64,000 bases of DNA from NCBI RefSeq assembly GCF_003958645.1, contig NZ_RXLO01000001.1:372001-436000 (forward strand), in the 5' to 3' direction. The notes under the pieces are model-generated. The model did no database searches. It was not told the origin of the DNA and saw only the letters and a list, made by a program, of their open reading frames with translations. Shown here one piece after another: positions 16,744 to 25,232 of the stretch. This stretch comes from Chitinophaga rhizosphaerae (GTDB lineage Bacteria; Bacteroidota; Bacteroidia; Chitinophagales; Chitinophagaceae). The position numbers and the translations under genes were made by a program. Position 1 is the stretch's first letter, and the number at the start of each line of letters is the position of its first letter.

Positions 16744-17961
16744 TTAAGTTGCAGGCTGGCGGCCACCTACGTCACTTTTCGACAAAGTCCCCACTGCGGG
16801 CCGTTTGCGGGGGCCATGCAGGTAAAATCCGATCTTCGTGTACCGCACCCACCACTGGTATGTAGCCAGGCTTACCGCGATGGTTACCCCAAGCGCGATG
16901 GCATATTTGGCCGGGCCCCAGAGCCCGAACCGGCCGATATACATCTGCACGGCGCCCAACAGTCCCACATGTACCAGGTACACCCAGTAAGAGGCGTCCG
17001 ACAGGTACCGCACGGCAGGCCGCTCGGCGTTCACCCAACGTAAAAAAACGCCTGCCACACCCGTTACCAGGCAAATCGTAGTGGCAGTGGCCCCAGCCTG
17101 CAGCAGCGCCCTGTCCACCTCCGGCGCCCCCGGCACGATCTTCACCCATCCCACGAGAAATCCTACCGCCACGCCTGCCAGCGTAAACGGCAGCGCGTAA
17201 CGCTTCAGCAATGGGAAAATCCGTCGCATATGGTGGTGCAACACCCATCCGGCCAAAAAGAAAATCCCGTAATAAGTCAAAAAAGAAACTTTCGGCACCA
17301 GCCCCGGCGCATACTCTACGAACGGTCTCGCAAACATCCAGAGGCTGATATAACTCGCCCCTGCCATCAACACGAGGATCAGGCCGGGCGAAAAATCGCC
17401 GTGGAAAAATTTCAGCGGCAGCAATCGCTTCGCGGCGCCGCTTCGCATGCAATGGTAAATCACGAGCCCTGCGGCATAAAGGATCGATAAATAATACAGG
17501 AACCACAAATGCAGGGGCCCCCTCCAGGTAAAAATATCCTTCAGCACCGCTGGAACCGTCGCCCAATTCCAGCTCCCGCCCGTATCAGACACGCGCTCCA
17601 CCGCACCAGGGAGGTAGGTGAGCGGCAATATCGTGACCAGCCCCACCACGAACGGAACGAGTATCCGCTGCGCGCGATGGCGGATAAACGGCCTGGTGCC
17701 GATCTTCAAAAACAACAGCCGGAAAAAGAACCCCGCTATGACGTAGAATAACTGCATCCGGAAAATATGGATGAAGAAGAAAATAAAATCGTACGTAATG
17801 TCGGTATAATACGGATCATGGTACAATCCCTCGAACGGATGGAACGTGTAAGGCATGGCCGCATGCAGCCCCACGCCGAGGAACATCGCCAGTGCACGGA
17901 GCGCGTCCATGCTGGAAATTCGGCCCAGGCCGGAAGGTGCTGTATGGGGTGCTTGACTCAT
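16744..17961 (-). CDS. Acyltransferase family 3 membrane protein (OpgC/OafA-like)
   Basis: 405 residues from the ATG at 17961, chosen over an upstream in-frame ATG at 18000 because it gives a 4-base ATGA overlap with the glycosyltransferase stop. The opening RISSMDALRALAMFLGVGLHAAMP is the acyltransferase-3 signature, and RMQLFYVIAGFFFRLL follows; roughly 10 membrane segments run to the end. A DASYWVYLVHVGLLG stretch near the C-terminus is also typical. The gene pairs with a family 2 glycosyltransferase in a short two-gene operon of the EPS locus, so the likely role is acylation of a sugar or glucan. The acyl group is unknown. Confidence 0.85.
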   Translation of the reverse strand: MSQAPHTAPSGLGRISSMDALRALAMFLGVGLHAAMPYTFHPFEGLYHDPYYTDITYDFIFFFIHIFRMQLFYVIAGFFFRLLFLKIGTRPFIRHRAQRILVPFVVGLVTILPLTYLPGAVERVSDTGGSWNWATVPAVLKDIFTWRGPLHLWFLYYLSILYAAGLVIYHCMRSGAAKRLLPLKFFHGDFSPGLILVLMAGASYISLWMFARPFVEYAPGLVPKVSFLTYYGIFFLAGWVLHHHMRRIFPLLKRYALPFTLAGVAVGFLVGWVKIVPGAPEVDRALLQAGATATTICLVTGVAGVFLRWVNAERPAVRYLSDASYWVYLVHVGLLGAVQMYIGRFGLWGPAKYAIALGVTIAVSLATYQWWVRYTKIGFYLHGPRKRPAVGTLSKSDVGGRQPAT

Positions 17962-19142
17962 GAATTTTGCAGTGTTGGGGCGCGTACCGCTTTTTCCCAC
18001 GCGGCTTGCTGTTTTTTACGGATAAATCGGAAAAATCCTTCATAAATGGACACGTTCATGAACACAAAGTAAAACGGCACGTAGGCCGGTTTGAATTTGA
18101 TATCGCGCAAAGCCAGCGCCCAGCCTGTCAAAGCCGCGGCATAAAAAACGCATTGCGCTGCCAATAGTATCGTGTATATACCTCCATATCCCGCCATCAC
18201 CAGCCAGACGTTGGCTACGAGCGCCACGGGGAGGCACAGGGGCGCCAGCGTCCATCGCAGTACGCGATGGCCCAGGTATTGAAACGTCAGCACCGGGTGC
18301 CTGAAGAAATTGAGCAGTCCGCCGAGCCGGCCGATCGCCTGGAACCCGCCCGCACTGATCCGCACTTTCCGCTTATGCTCTTCGCCGATGCCGGCCGAAG
18401 GGCTTTCCATCGCATAGGCATCCGGCGCATAGGCGATCCGGTAGCCTTCGGCGCAGATCCGGAGGGAAATGATGAAATCGTCGAGCACCACGTCTTTCTC
18501 AACGGGGCGGTACAGTTCCGTCCGCACGGAAAACAATTCCCCTGCAGCGCCGACCACACTGAAAAGTTCCGCGTCCAGCCGCTTGAGGAGCGATTCGTAT
18601 TTCCAGTAAATGCCTTCCGCATTCTCCGCTCCGCCTTCCCCCGCGATCACTTTCTTTTCTCCTGCCACGCCGCCGCACCGGGGATCCTGGTAATGGCGCA
18701 CGATGCACTTCACTGCCTGATCGTTCAGCAAAGTGTTCGCGTCACAGAATATAACGATGGGCGTCTGCACCTGCTGCATCGCGCGGTTCAGTGCGGCCGT
18801 TTTTCCCAGTCGCGCCGGTTCATGCATCAACTGAACGGAAGGGTAGGAGGCCACGATCGCATCGGTACCATCCGTACTTCCGTCGGTGATAAATAATATA
18901 TGCAGCTTCCCTTCGGGATAATCGAGGGCAAGCGTATTGGCGATTTTTTCGTGGATAAAGCCGGCCTCATTGTAAGCGGCCACAACCAGTGTTGTTTCCG
19001 GGAAATAGCCGTCCGGCAAGGGTTTGGGACGGCGGAAGATGCGCTTCAACCGCACGGCTACGGCTATCGCTATCCCATATCCCAGATAACTGAAAAACAG
19101 GATAAAAAGACTGAAAAACAATATGACTTTTATAGTGATCAT
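17958..19142 (-). CDS. Family 2 glycosyltransferase, membrane-anchored
   Basis: 394 residues. An N-terminal membrane anchor (VILFFSLFILFFSYLGYGIAI) precedes a GT-A domain with TTLVVAAYNEAGFIHEKI, FITDGSTDGT, the metal-binding VIFCDANTLL, and DDFIISLRICAEGYRIAYAPDA. A KRKVRISAGGFQAIGRL segment follows, where hyaluronan or cellulose synthase relatives have Q/RxxRW. The last 120 residues hold three or four membrane segments. It probably adds a sugar to a lipid-linked or growing chain at the membrane. It is the first gene of the left arm, facing the control region, with the acyltransferase overlapping by four bases. Confidence 0.87.
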   Translation of the reverse strand: MITIKVILFFSLFILFFSYLGYGIAIAVAVRLKRIFRRPKPLPDGYFPETTLVVAAYNEAGFIHEKIANTLALDYPEGKLHILFITDGSTDGTDAIVASYPSVQLMHEPARLGKTAALNRAMQQVQTPIVIFCDANTLLNDQAVKCIVRHYQDPRCGGVAGEKKVIAGEGGAENAEGIYWKYESLLKRLDAELFSVVGAAGELFSVRTELYRPVEKDVVLDDFIISLRICAEGYRIAYAPDAYAMESPSAGIGEEHKRKVRISAGGFQAIGRLGGLLNFFRHPVLTFQYLGHRVLRWTLAPLCLPVALVANVWLVMAGYGGIYTILLAAQCVFYAAALTGWALALRDIKFKPAYVPFYFVFMNVSIYEGFFRFIRKKQQAAWEKAVRAPTLQNS

Positions 19143-19662
19143 CTGGTTTGGGGGGCATTTCAGCTGCCAAATTATATAACAATCCTGATATTCAAATCAC
19201 TATTGCGCTCGTCAACTTACTTAAATTCATCGTTTACTATCGATAATCCGTATTTCACGAGAAAAAAGCATGCATTCGCAAATTTCAGATATTATCTTTT
19301 TTTGGGGTGACGTACTTTTGCATCAGTACGAAGAACGAAAGTAATGCTCCAATGTTTGCCGACCTCTTTTCAAATCTAATGTGAAAAATTTTATTTGTGA
19401 GATTTGAAAATAAACTTATAATTTTACTTCAGCTTTTGTACGACCCTATAATTCTAACCATTCCTCTGAGTAATTCCTGCAATAATTTAACCGCCGGCGC
19501 CGCAGCGTCAACGTAAAGCGTTGTATCATAGCTGCAATGGTTCCGGAAACCTGACCAAATCCTCCCTGGAAAATCAAAGATGACCACGCGGGGCTACATG
19601 CCTTTTGCCTGTTCACCGCAGTGGAAGAAAACTAAATCTTTATTTTCTAAACGTAGGAAACA
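19143..19662. promoter_or_regulatory. 520-base divergent control region of the EPS locus, with a dyad
   Basis: No coding frame is supported here. The region separates the two arms of the EPS locus. It contains a TACTTTTG box (19312-19319, plus strand) and a perfect 11-base inverted repeat TTTTCAAATCT/AGATTTGAAAA (19367-19377 and 19400-19410, spacer 22). A small CAACG-taaag-CGTTG repeat lies further right. If the TACTTTTG box is a promoter, the receiver gene has a leader of about 340 bases carrying the dyad as a hairpin. The dyad could alternatively be an operator. Both readings are inference. Confidence 0.45.
19168..19196 (-). promoter_or_regulatory. Candidate Bacteroidota promoter for the left-arm glycosyltransferase
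   Basis: Read on the minus strand: TTTG (complement of 19193-19196), a 16-base gap, then TATAATTTG (complement of 19168-19176), close to the TTTG/TAnnTTTG consensus with one extra base in the -7 box. The start codon is 26 bases further on. Pattern only; no transcript data. Confidence 0.4.
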
Positions 19663-20049
19663 ATGAAGAAGACTATACTCGTAGTAGACGATAGCGTGCA
19701 CATCAGGATGTTGCTGGAAGCCATGTTGCAACATAAATATAAAGTGTATACGGCGGAAGACGGATTGAGCGCCCTGATGTGGCTCGCAGCCGGCAACACA
19801 CCGGACATTATCATTACCGACATCCAGATGCCGCGGCTAGACGGCTGGGAGCTGATCAGCAACCTGAACAGTAACCTGCTTTTCAACGACATCCCCGTAA
19901 TGGTGCTCACCGGCATTTCACTGCACGATGTCAATTTTGTTCACCCCAACGTGGTGCACGTCATCAACAAACCTTTCGACCCCCGTGATCTTATAGAGAA
20001 AATCGGGCATCAGCTCAGCAGACAGCTGCCCATGGCCGCGAACGGATGA
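19663..20049 (+). CDS. Single-domain response regulator (receiver protein)
   Basis: 128 residues forming one receiver domain and nothing else. The acidic pair is D9-D10 (LVVDDS), the phosphoacceptor D53 (IIITDIQMPR), the conserved Thr T83 (VMVLTG) and the Lys K103 (INKPF), so it should be phosphorylatable. Without an output domain it must act by protein contact. It is the first gene of the right EPS arm; the next gene, 55 bases on, is a sugar-phosphate transferase whose N-terminus also looks receiver-like. No histidine kinase is adjacent. A role in controlling EPS synthesis at the protein level is inferred from position. Confidence 0.88.
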   Translation: MKKTILVVDDSVHIRMLLEAMLQHKYKVYTAEDGLSALMWLAAGNTPDIIITDIQMPRLDGWELISNLNSNLLFNDIPVMVLTGISLHDVNFVHPNVVHVINKPFDPRDLIEKIGHQLSRQLPMAANG

Positions 20050-20104
20050 AACGCATCCGCGCTGATACCGCTATTAGCTATTGAATAACACCTATAATCC
20101 GAAC

Positions 20105-21238
20105 ATGATGATTCACCATTTGTCATTACCCCTAAAAAAGGAAGTTACGACCAAGGTAGTACCTCTGGCTGCGAGCGCGGCACGGTCCTGGGCGCTTTGT
20201 ATAGGCGATCCGGGATTCATGCAGCGCATGCAGCCAGACAGGCCCGACCGGCTCCTGGTTGTCAGCAGCATTCACTCCGCCGCGAAAATACTGCGTGACC
20301 AGTTGCCGATGGACGTGAAGCCGTCATATATCATTTGCAACATCAGCTCCACTGGCCGCCCCGCGGAACTCGTAAAGCAAATCCGCTCCCTTGATGCGCT
20401 GGCAGACGTGCCCATGTTCGGATATGTGCAACAGCTTACACCGGAGCTCCGCCACCAGATCCGCTCCGCCGGCGGCATCGATAACGTGGTAACGGCCGAT
20501 ACTTCGGTCGATGAATTCGTTTCCATCCGCGACCAGGCCATCCGCCTCCGCTCGCTCGCCACCCGGCCCGCCCAGACCGCCGGCGACATCAAGCCGCGCA
20601 GGGCTCCTTCCGCCTACGTTAACCATTATATAAAAAGAGGGATCGACATCCTCGCCGCAGGGTCGGGATTGCTCATCCTCAGCCCATTGCTGCTGCTCAT
20701 CGCCGCGCTCATCAAACTGGAATCGAAAGGGCCCGTTTTCTACATCTCCCGGCGCGCCGGCCAGCGTTACCGCATCTTCAACTTCTACAAATTCAGGACG
20801 ATGGTCAACGACGCCGACCAAAAAGTGAAGGATATGGCCCATCTCAACCAGTACGATACCGGCGAAAAAGGTCCCGTATTCTTCAAGATCAGCAACGACC
20901 CGCGCGTAACCCGCCTCGGCAGCTTCCTGCGCAATTCCAGCCTCGACGAAATCCCCCAACTGCTGAACGTGCTGCTGGGGCATATGTCGCTGGTTGGCAA
21001 CAGGCCCCTGCCGCTGTACGAAGCCGCATCGCTCACTACCGACAGCTATTGCGGAAGGTTCATGGCGCCCGCAGGGCTCACCGGGCTCTGGCAGGTGAAG
21101 AAAAGAGGGAAGAAGGATATGAGCGTGGAAGAAAGGATCAAGCTGGATATCGAGTACGCCCAGAAACATACCGTGCTGTTCGACATGTGGATCCTGGCCA
21201 GCACGCCCAATGCGCTCCTCCAGAAAGACAACGTATAA
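20105..21238 (+). CDS. Initiating undecaprenyl-phosphate sugar-phosphate transferase with receiver-like N-terminus
   Basis: 377 residues from the ATG at 20105; a TTG eight codons upstream (20081) is also possible. The C-terminal half is a bacterial sugar transferase (WbaP/PglC type): a membrane segment [22 protein letters not shown] (about 180-201), then [25 protein letters not shown], and [23 protein letters not shown], with the conserved DE pair. These enzymes load the first sugar phosphate on undecaprenyl phosphate. Usual long members have four membrane spans in front; here residues about 10-150 are soluble and resemble a receiver fold ([39 protein letters not shown]), but the phosphoacceptor position is not aspartate. 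The gene follows a true receiver protein. Confidence 0.88.
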   Translation: MMIHHLSLPLKKEVTTKVVPLAASAARSWALCIGDPGFMQRMQPDRPDRLLVVSSIHSAAKILRDQLPMDVKPSYIICNISSTGRPAELVKQIRSLDALADVPMFGYVQQLTPELRHQIRSAGGIDNVVTADTSVDEFVSIRDQAIRLRSLATRPAQTAGDIKPRRAPSAYVNHYIKRGIDILAAGSGLLILSPLLLLIAALIKLESKGPVFYISRRAGQRYRIFNFYKFRTMVNDADQKVKDMAHLNQYDTGEKGPVFFKISNDPRVTRLGSFLRNSSLDEIPQLLNVLLGHMSLVGNRPLPLYEAASLTTDSYCGRFMAPAGLTGLWQVKKRGKKDMSVEERIKLDIEYAQKHTVLFDMWILASTPNALLQKDNV

Positions 21239-21321
21239 TAAATAATACGACCGGGCCTGCCCGGACACAATAATACCCCACCGGAAAAGGATTCCGGCAC
21301 CGAATCACCGAACAACACCGA

Positions 21322-22254
21322 ATGAAACAGAATTTACCAGATATGGAACAGCTGAAAACAGCGCCCCTGGTTTCGATCATCGCATTGAACTTTAACCAGA
21401 CGGCCGTTACCTGTGAGTTCCTGGAATCGACGAAGCAATTGACGTACCCGCATTTCGAAACGATCGTCATCGATAACGGTTCCAAAGTAGATCCCACAGC
21501 CCAGATCGAAGCCGGGAACTATCCCAACTTAAAGCTTATCATCAGTCCCGAAAACCTCGGTTTCACCGGCGGTAACAACCTCGGCATCGAGCATGCCAAA
21601 GGCGAATTCGTATTTATCGTGAACAACGATACCGAAGTAACGCCAGACCTGTTGCAACACCTGCTCGCACCGTTCGAAACCGATCCGAGCATCGGCGTCG
21701 TATGCCCGAAAATCCGTTTCTGGCATCACCCCACCGTGATCCAGTATGCCGGTTTCCATAAGATGAATTTGCTGACCGGGCGCACCTGGGCAGTAGGCAG
21801 CAAGGAAGAAGACAACGGCCAGCACAACACTTCCGGCCCCACCTGGTGCGCACACGGCGCCGCCATGATGGTGAAACGCGAGGTGATCGAAAAAGTAGGC
21901 CGCTTCGCGGAGAAATTCTTCATTTACTACGAAGAATCCGACTGGTCGGCCCGCATTCTCCGCGCCGGGTATAAAATCTACTACAACGCCGACGGACTGA
22001 TCTTTCACAAGGAATCCATCACCATGGGAAAGGAAAGCCCCATCAAGGTATACTACATGACGCGCAACCGCATCCTGTACATGCGCCGCAACACGTCGAA
22101 ACGGCAGCTCGCCGCTTTCTACCTGTTCTTCGGTTGCCTGACCTTCCCGAAATCGGTGCTGAAATACACGCTGAAAGGCAAATTCGACCATCTCGGATCG
22201 TTCCTCCGCGGAACTTTCTGGAACCTGAAGGAATCTAAATATTCCCCCGTTTAA
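21322..22254 (+). CDS. Family 2 glycosyltransferase (rhamnosyltransferase-like)
   Basis: 310 residues, soluble. GT-A features: PLVSIIALNFNQTAVTCEFL near the N-terminus, FETIVIDNGS, ENLGFTGGNNLGIEHAKG, and the metal site FIVNNDTEVTPDLL. GPTWCAHGAAMMVKREVIEKVG and FFIYYEESDWSARIL follow, as in dTDP-rhamnosyltransferase-type GT2 enzymes. It would add one sugar of the EPS repeat unit in the cytoplasm. The 83 bases before it hold two short hairpins (CCGGGC/GCCCGG at 21251-21264 and CCGGAA/TTCCGG at 21281-21297) without T-runs; they might modulate expression between the first transferase and this gene. The sugar is not identifiable. Confidence 0.87.
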   Translation: MKQNLPDMEQLKTAPLVSIIALNFNQTAVTCEFLESTKQLTYPHFETIVIDNGSKVDPTAQIEAGNYPNLKLIISPENLGFTGGNNLGIEHAKGEFVFIVNNDTEVTPDLLQHLLAPFETDPSIGVVCPKIRFWHHPTVIQYAGFHKMNLLTGRTWAVGSKEEDNGQHNTSGPTWCAHGAAMMVKREVIEKVGRFAEKFFIYYEESDWSARILRAGYKIYYNADGLIFHKESITMGKESPIKVYYMTRNRILYMRRNTSKRQLAAFYLFFGCLTFPKSVLKYTLKGKFDHLGSFLRGTFWNLKESKYSPV

Positions 22255-22295
22255 TACACACATCACCCGTTTAATCAATAAAAAAAGTTCAAAAC

Positions 22296-23321
22296 ATGTC
22301 TAAAATTACTTCACTGGTTACCGGCGGCGCCGGATTTATCGGATCACACGTAGTACGCCATTGCCTCGAAATGGGGCACGAAGTGGTGGTACTCGACGAT
22401 CTCAGCGGCGGCTTCGAAGATCACATTCCCGCAGGTGCCCGCTTCGTTCAGGGCTCCATCACCGACGATCAGCTCGTGACGAGCCTCTTCGAAGAACACA
22501 AGTTTACCTACGTATACCACCTGGCCGCCTATGCCGCAGAAGGACTGTCGCATTTCATCCGCCGGTTCAACTACAACAACAACCTCGTAGGCAGCATCAA
22601 CCTTATCAACGAATCGATCAAGCATAAGGTGAAATGCTTCGTCTTTACGTCGTCTATCGCCGTATATGGCGCCGGACAACTGCCCATGCGCGAAGATATG
22701 ACCCCCATGCCCGAAGATCCCTACGGCGTTTCCAAATACGCTGTGGAACTGGATTTGAAAGCCGCCCACGAAATGTTCGGCCTCAACTACGTGGTATTCC
22801 GCCCGCACAACGTGTATGGCGAAAACCAGAACATCGGCGACAAATACCGTAATGTGATCGGCATTTTCATGAACCAGATCATGCAGGGCCAGCAGCTCAC
22901 TATCTTTGGCGACGGCGAACAAACCCGCGCATTCAGCTATATCGACGATGTGGCTATCCCCATCGCGCATAGCGTGAATACGCCCGCATCCTACAACCAG
23001 GTGTTCAACATCGGTGCAGACAAGCCCTACACCGTGAACGAACTGGCGAAAGTAGTAGGCGCCTGCTTCGGCGTGGAGCCCAGCATCAATTACCTGGCGG
23101 CCCGTAACGAAGTCATGCATGCCTATTCCGACCACTCGAAAGCACACGCCATTTTCGGCGCCGGTTCGGGCGTATCACTCGATGAAGGCATCCGCCGCAT
23201 GGCCGAATGGGCGAAAGTGGTAGGCGCGCGCAAAAGCAAGGAATTCGAGAACATCGAGATATACGAGAAACTTCCGCAGGGTTGGGAAAAAGCTGCCCGT
23301 CCCGCGACTATTCCCGCGTGA
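22296..23321 (+). CDS. NAD-dependent nucleotide-sugar epimerase/dehydratase (extended SDR)
   Basis: 341 residues. The Rossmann loop GGAGFIGSHVV opens the protein, followed by VVVLDDLSGGF. The catalytic region shows FVFTSSIAVYG (Ser/Thr) and the YGVSK motif (Tyr and Lys three apart). RPHNVYGENQNIGDKYRNVI and FGDGEQTRAFSYIDDV are typical of GalE-like UDP-sugar epimerases. It should supply an epimerised nucleotide sugar for the EPS. The stop shares one base with the next glycosyltransferase start (TGATG), so the two are coupled. Whether the substrate is UDP-glucose, UDP-GlcNAc or an acid cannot be decided. Confidence 0.88.
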   Translation: MSKITSLVTGGAGFIGSHVVRHCLEMGHEVVVLDDLSGGFEDHIPAGARFVQGSITDDQLVTSLFEEHKFTYVYHLAAYAAEGLSHFIRRFNYNNNLVGSINLINESIKHKVKCFVFTSSIAVYGAGQLPMREDMTPMPEDPYGVSKYAVELDLKAAHEMFGLNYVVFRPHNVYGENQNIGDKYRNVIGIFMNQIMQGQQLTIFGDGEQTRAFSYIDDVAIPIAHSVNTPASYNQVFNIGADKPYTVNELAKVVGACFGVEPSINYLAARNEVMHAYSDHSKAHAIFGAGSGVSLDEGIRRMAEWAKVVGARKSKEFENIEIYEKLPQGWEKAARPATIPA

Positions 23322-24487
23322 TGAGCCAGCACCGCAAAATACGCGTACTGCAGGCCATCCGTCAGGGCTTGATCGGCGGGGGAGAATCGCACGTGCTGAG
23401 CCTCGTCTCCGCGCTCGATCGCGACCGCTTCGACCCCGTGGTGCTTTCCTTCACGGAAGGCCCCATGATCGACCGGCTCCGCGAAATGGGCGTCAGCCAC
23501 CACGTCATCCCGTCTACCCGCGCATTCGATCCTTCCACCTGGAAAACGGTGAAGCAACTCATCGAAAACGAAGGGATCGACATCGTGCATGCCCACGGTT
23601 CCCGCGCAGCCAGCAACCTGCTGCTGCCGGCGAAGTGGAGCAAACGGCCCATGATCTACACGATCCACGGCTGGTCTTTCCACGACGATCAACCCCGGGT
23701 GCAAAAGCAACTGCGGATCTGGTCGGAACGGCTGCTCACATCGGCCTCCGCCGCCAACATCGCCGTATCTGCCTCCAACCGCGACACCGGTTCGAAACAC
23801 TTCCCCGGGTTCAAAGCCGACGTGGTAAACAACGGCATCGACCGGCGGATTTTCGACCCCTCGCGCGAATTCCCCGACGTCCGGAAAGAACTGGGTATTT
23901 CACCCGATAAAACCGTGGTGGGATTCATCGCCAGAATGACGGCGCAGAAAGATCCGCAAACGCTGATCCGCGCATTCGCCGAGCTCCTCCGCACGCAGCG
24001 CGACATCGTGCTGCTCATGGTGGGCGACGGCGAGCTGAAAGCGGAAGCCGTGGAGCTGGCCCAATCGCTGGGCATCGAACATTCCATCGTGTTCCAGCCA
24101 TTCCGTACGGATGTTCCGGCACTCCTCCAGGCGATGGACATCTACTGCCTGCCTTCGCTTTGGGAAGGGCTGCCGATCGGCCTGCTCGAAGCCATGGCCA
24201 TGGGAAAAGCGGTAGTGGCAACGGCCACGGACGGCACGAAGGAAATCGTCCGCCACGGCGGCAACGGCGTCATCGTTCCGGAAAAGAACCCGGCTGCACT
24301 AGCGGCCGCGCTGGCGACCCTTCACCTCAACCCGGAAAACAGGAATTTCCTGCAGCGGGCGGCCAGAGCCACCATCGAAGACCGGTTCAGCCAGGAAAGC
24401 ATGGCGAGGCAGATCGAAGACATCTATCTCCGTATTGTTTCAAGACAACCAAGCAAGCAACATGAGCGAAATAACGCAAGAATATAA
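23321..24487 (+). CDS. Glycosyltransferase, GT-B fold (GT4-like)
   Basis: 388 residues from the ATG at 23321, which overlaps the epimerase stop by one base; a longer in-frame reading from 23207 lies inside the epimerase gene and is rejected. The N-terminal domain has VLQAIRQGLIGGGESHVLSL and DIVHAHGSRAASNLLL. The C-terminal domain has VVGFIARMTAQKDPQTLI, LLMVGDGELK and the acidic donor motif CLPSLWEGLPIGLLEAMAMG. Such enzymes transfer a sugar from a nucleotide donor with retention. The end overlaps the methyltransferase start by 26 bases, which indicates tight coupling. Confidence 0.88.
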   Translation: MSQHRKIRVLQAIRQGLIGGGESHVLSLVSALDRDRFDPVVLSFTEGPMIDRLREMGVSHHVIPSTRAFDPSTWKTVKQLIENEGIDIVHAHGSRAASNLLLPAKWSKRPMIYTIHGWSFHDDQPRVQKQLRIWSERLLTSASAANIAVSASNRDTGSKHFPGFKADVVNNGIDRRIFDPSREFPDVRKELGISPDKTVVGFIARMTAQKDPQTLIRAFAELLRTQRDIVLLMVGDGELKAEAVELAQSLGIEHSIVFQPFRTDVPALLQAMDIYCLPSLWEGLPIGLLEAMAMGKAVVATATDGTKEIVRHGGNGVIVPEKNPAALAAALATLHLNPENRNFLQRAARATIEDRFSQESMARQIEDIYLRIVSRQPSKQHERNNARI

Positions 24488-25226
24488 CAGGGCTGCCGAC
24501 CAGAAAAGGTTGCAGTTCATCACAGACGCGGTCTCGTCGAGGTTTGCGCCGGGCGCAAGTATCCTCGACGTAGGCTGCGGCAACGGGGTCATCAGCCGCC
24601 ACCTCGGCGGAAAGGGATTCCAGGTGCTGGGGATCGACGTCAGCCCGCAAAGCATTGCGCGGGCCAACGAGCTCAATCAGAACGCCAACACCCGTTTCGA
24701 AGTGAAAAGCGCGGAAGAGCTCGTAGCCTCCGGCGCATTGTTCGATGTAGTCATCTGCAGCGAAGTGCTGGAACACCTGCAGGACCCTGACGCCCTGCTC
24801 CGTGTGCTGTACCAGTCGCTCAAGGACGACGGTATCCTCATCGTGACCGTTCCGAATGGCAACGGGCCGCGGGAACTGCTCGTGACCCGCCCGGTACTGG
24901 CCATGCGCGAAAGCAACGGATGGGCCTGGAAGCTCATCGTGAAATTGAAAAAATCGATGGGGTATTCCGGCACCACGGTCCAATCGGCGGCGGATAACCT
25001 CGACCATGTGCAGTTCTTTTCACGGAACGACCTGCAGCGCATGTCTGCCGGCAACCGCTTCCGCATCGTACGTTTCGGCAAGGCCAACTTCCTGGAAGAC
25101 GTGTTCCCCTTCTCTTTCATCACCAAAAAACTGCCCGCGCTCCAGCGGCTCGACTGCAAGATCGCAGACCTGCTGCCGGCCGGCATGACCGGTGGATTTT
25201 TTACCGTTTGGGAAAAGCATAAATAA
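24462..25226 (+). CDS. SAM-dependent methyltransferase (class I)
   Basis: 254 residues from the ATG at 24462 (MSEITQEYNRAADQKRLQFI); this start lies 26 bases inside the preceding gene. Motif I is SILDVGCGNGVISRHLGG, followed by GIDVSPQSI and VVICSEVLEHLQDPDALL, a typical UbiG/Methyltransf_11 arrangement. A lysine- and proline-rich C-terminus carries no membrane segment. In this position it may methylate a sugar or a chain end; such caps can stop chain growth in some O-antigens. The substrate is inference. Confidence 0.82.
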   Translation: MSEITQEYNRAADQKRLQFITDAVSSRFAPGASILDVGCGNGVISRHLGGKGFQVLGIDVSPQSIARANELNQNANTRFEVKSAEELVASGALFDVVICSEVLEHLQDPDALLRVLYQSLKDDGILIVTVPNGNGPRELLVTRPVLAMRESNGWAWKLIVKLKKSMGYSGTTVQSAADNLDHVQFFSRNDLQRMSAGNRFRIVRFGKANFLEDVFPFSFITKKLPALQRLDCKIADLLPAGMTGGFFTVWEKHK

Positions 25227-25232
25227 TCGGGT

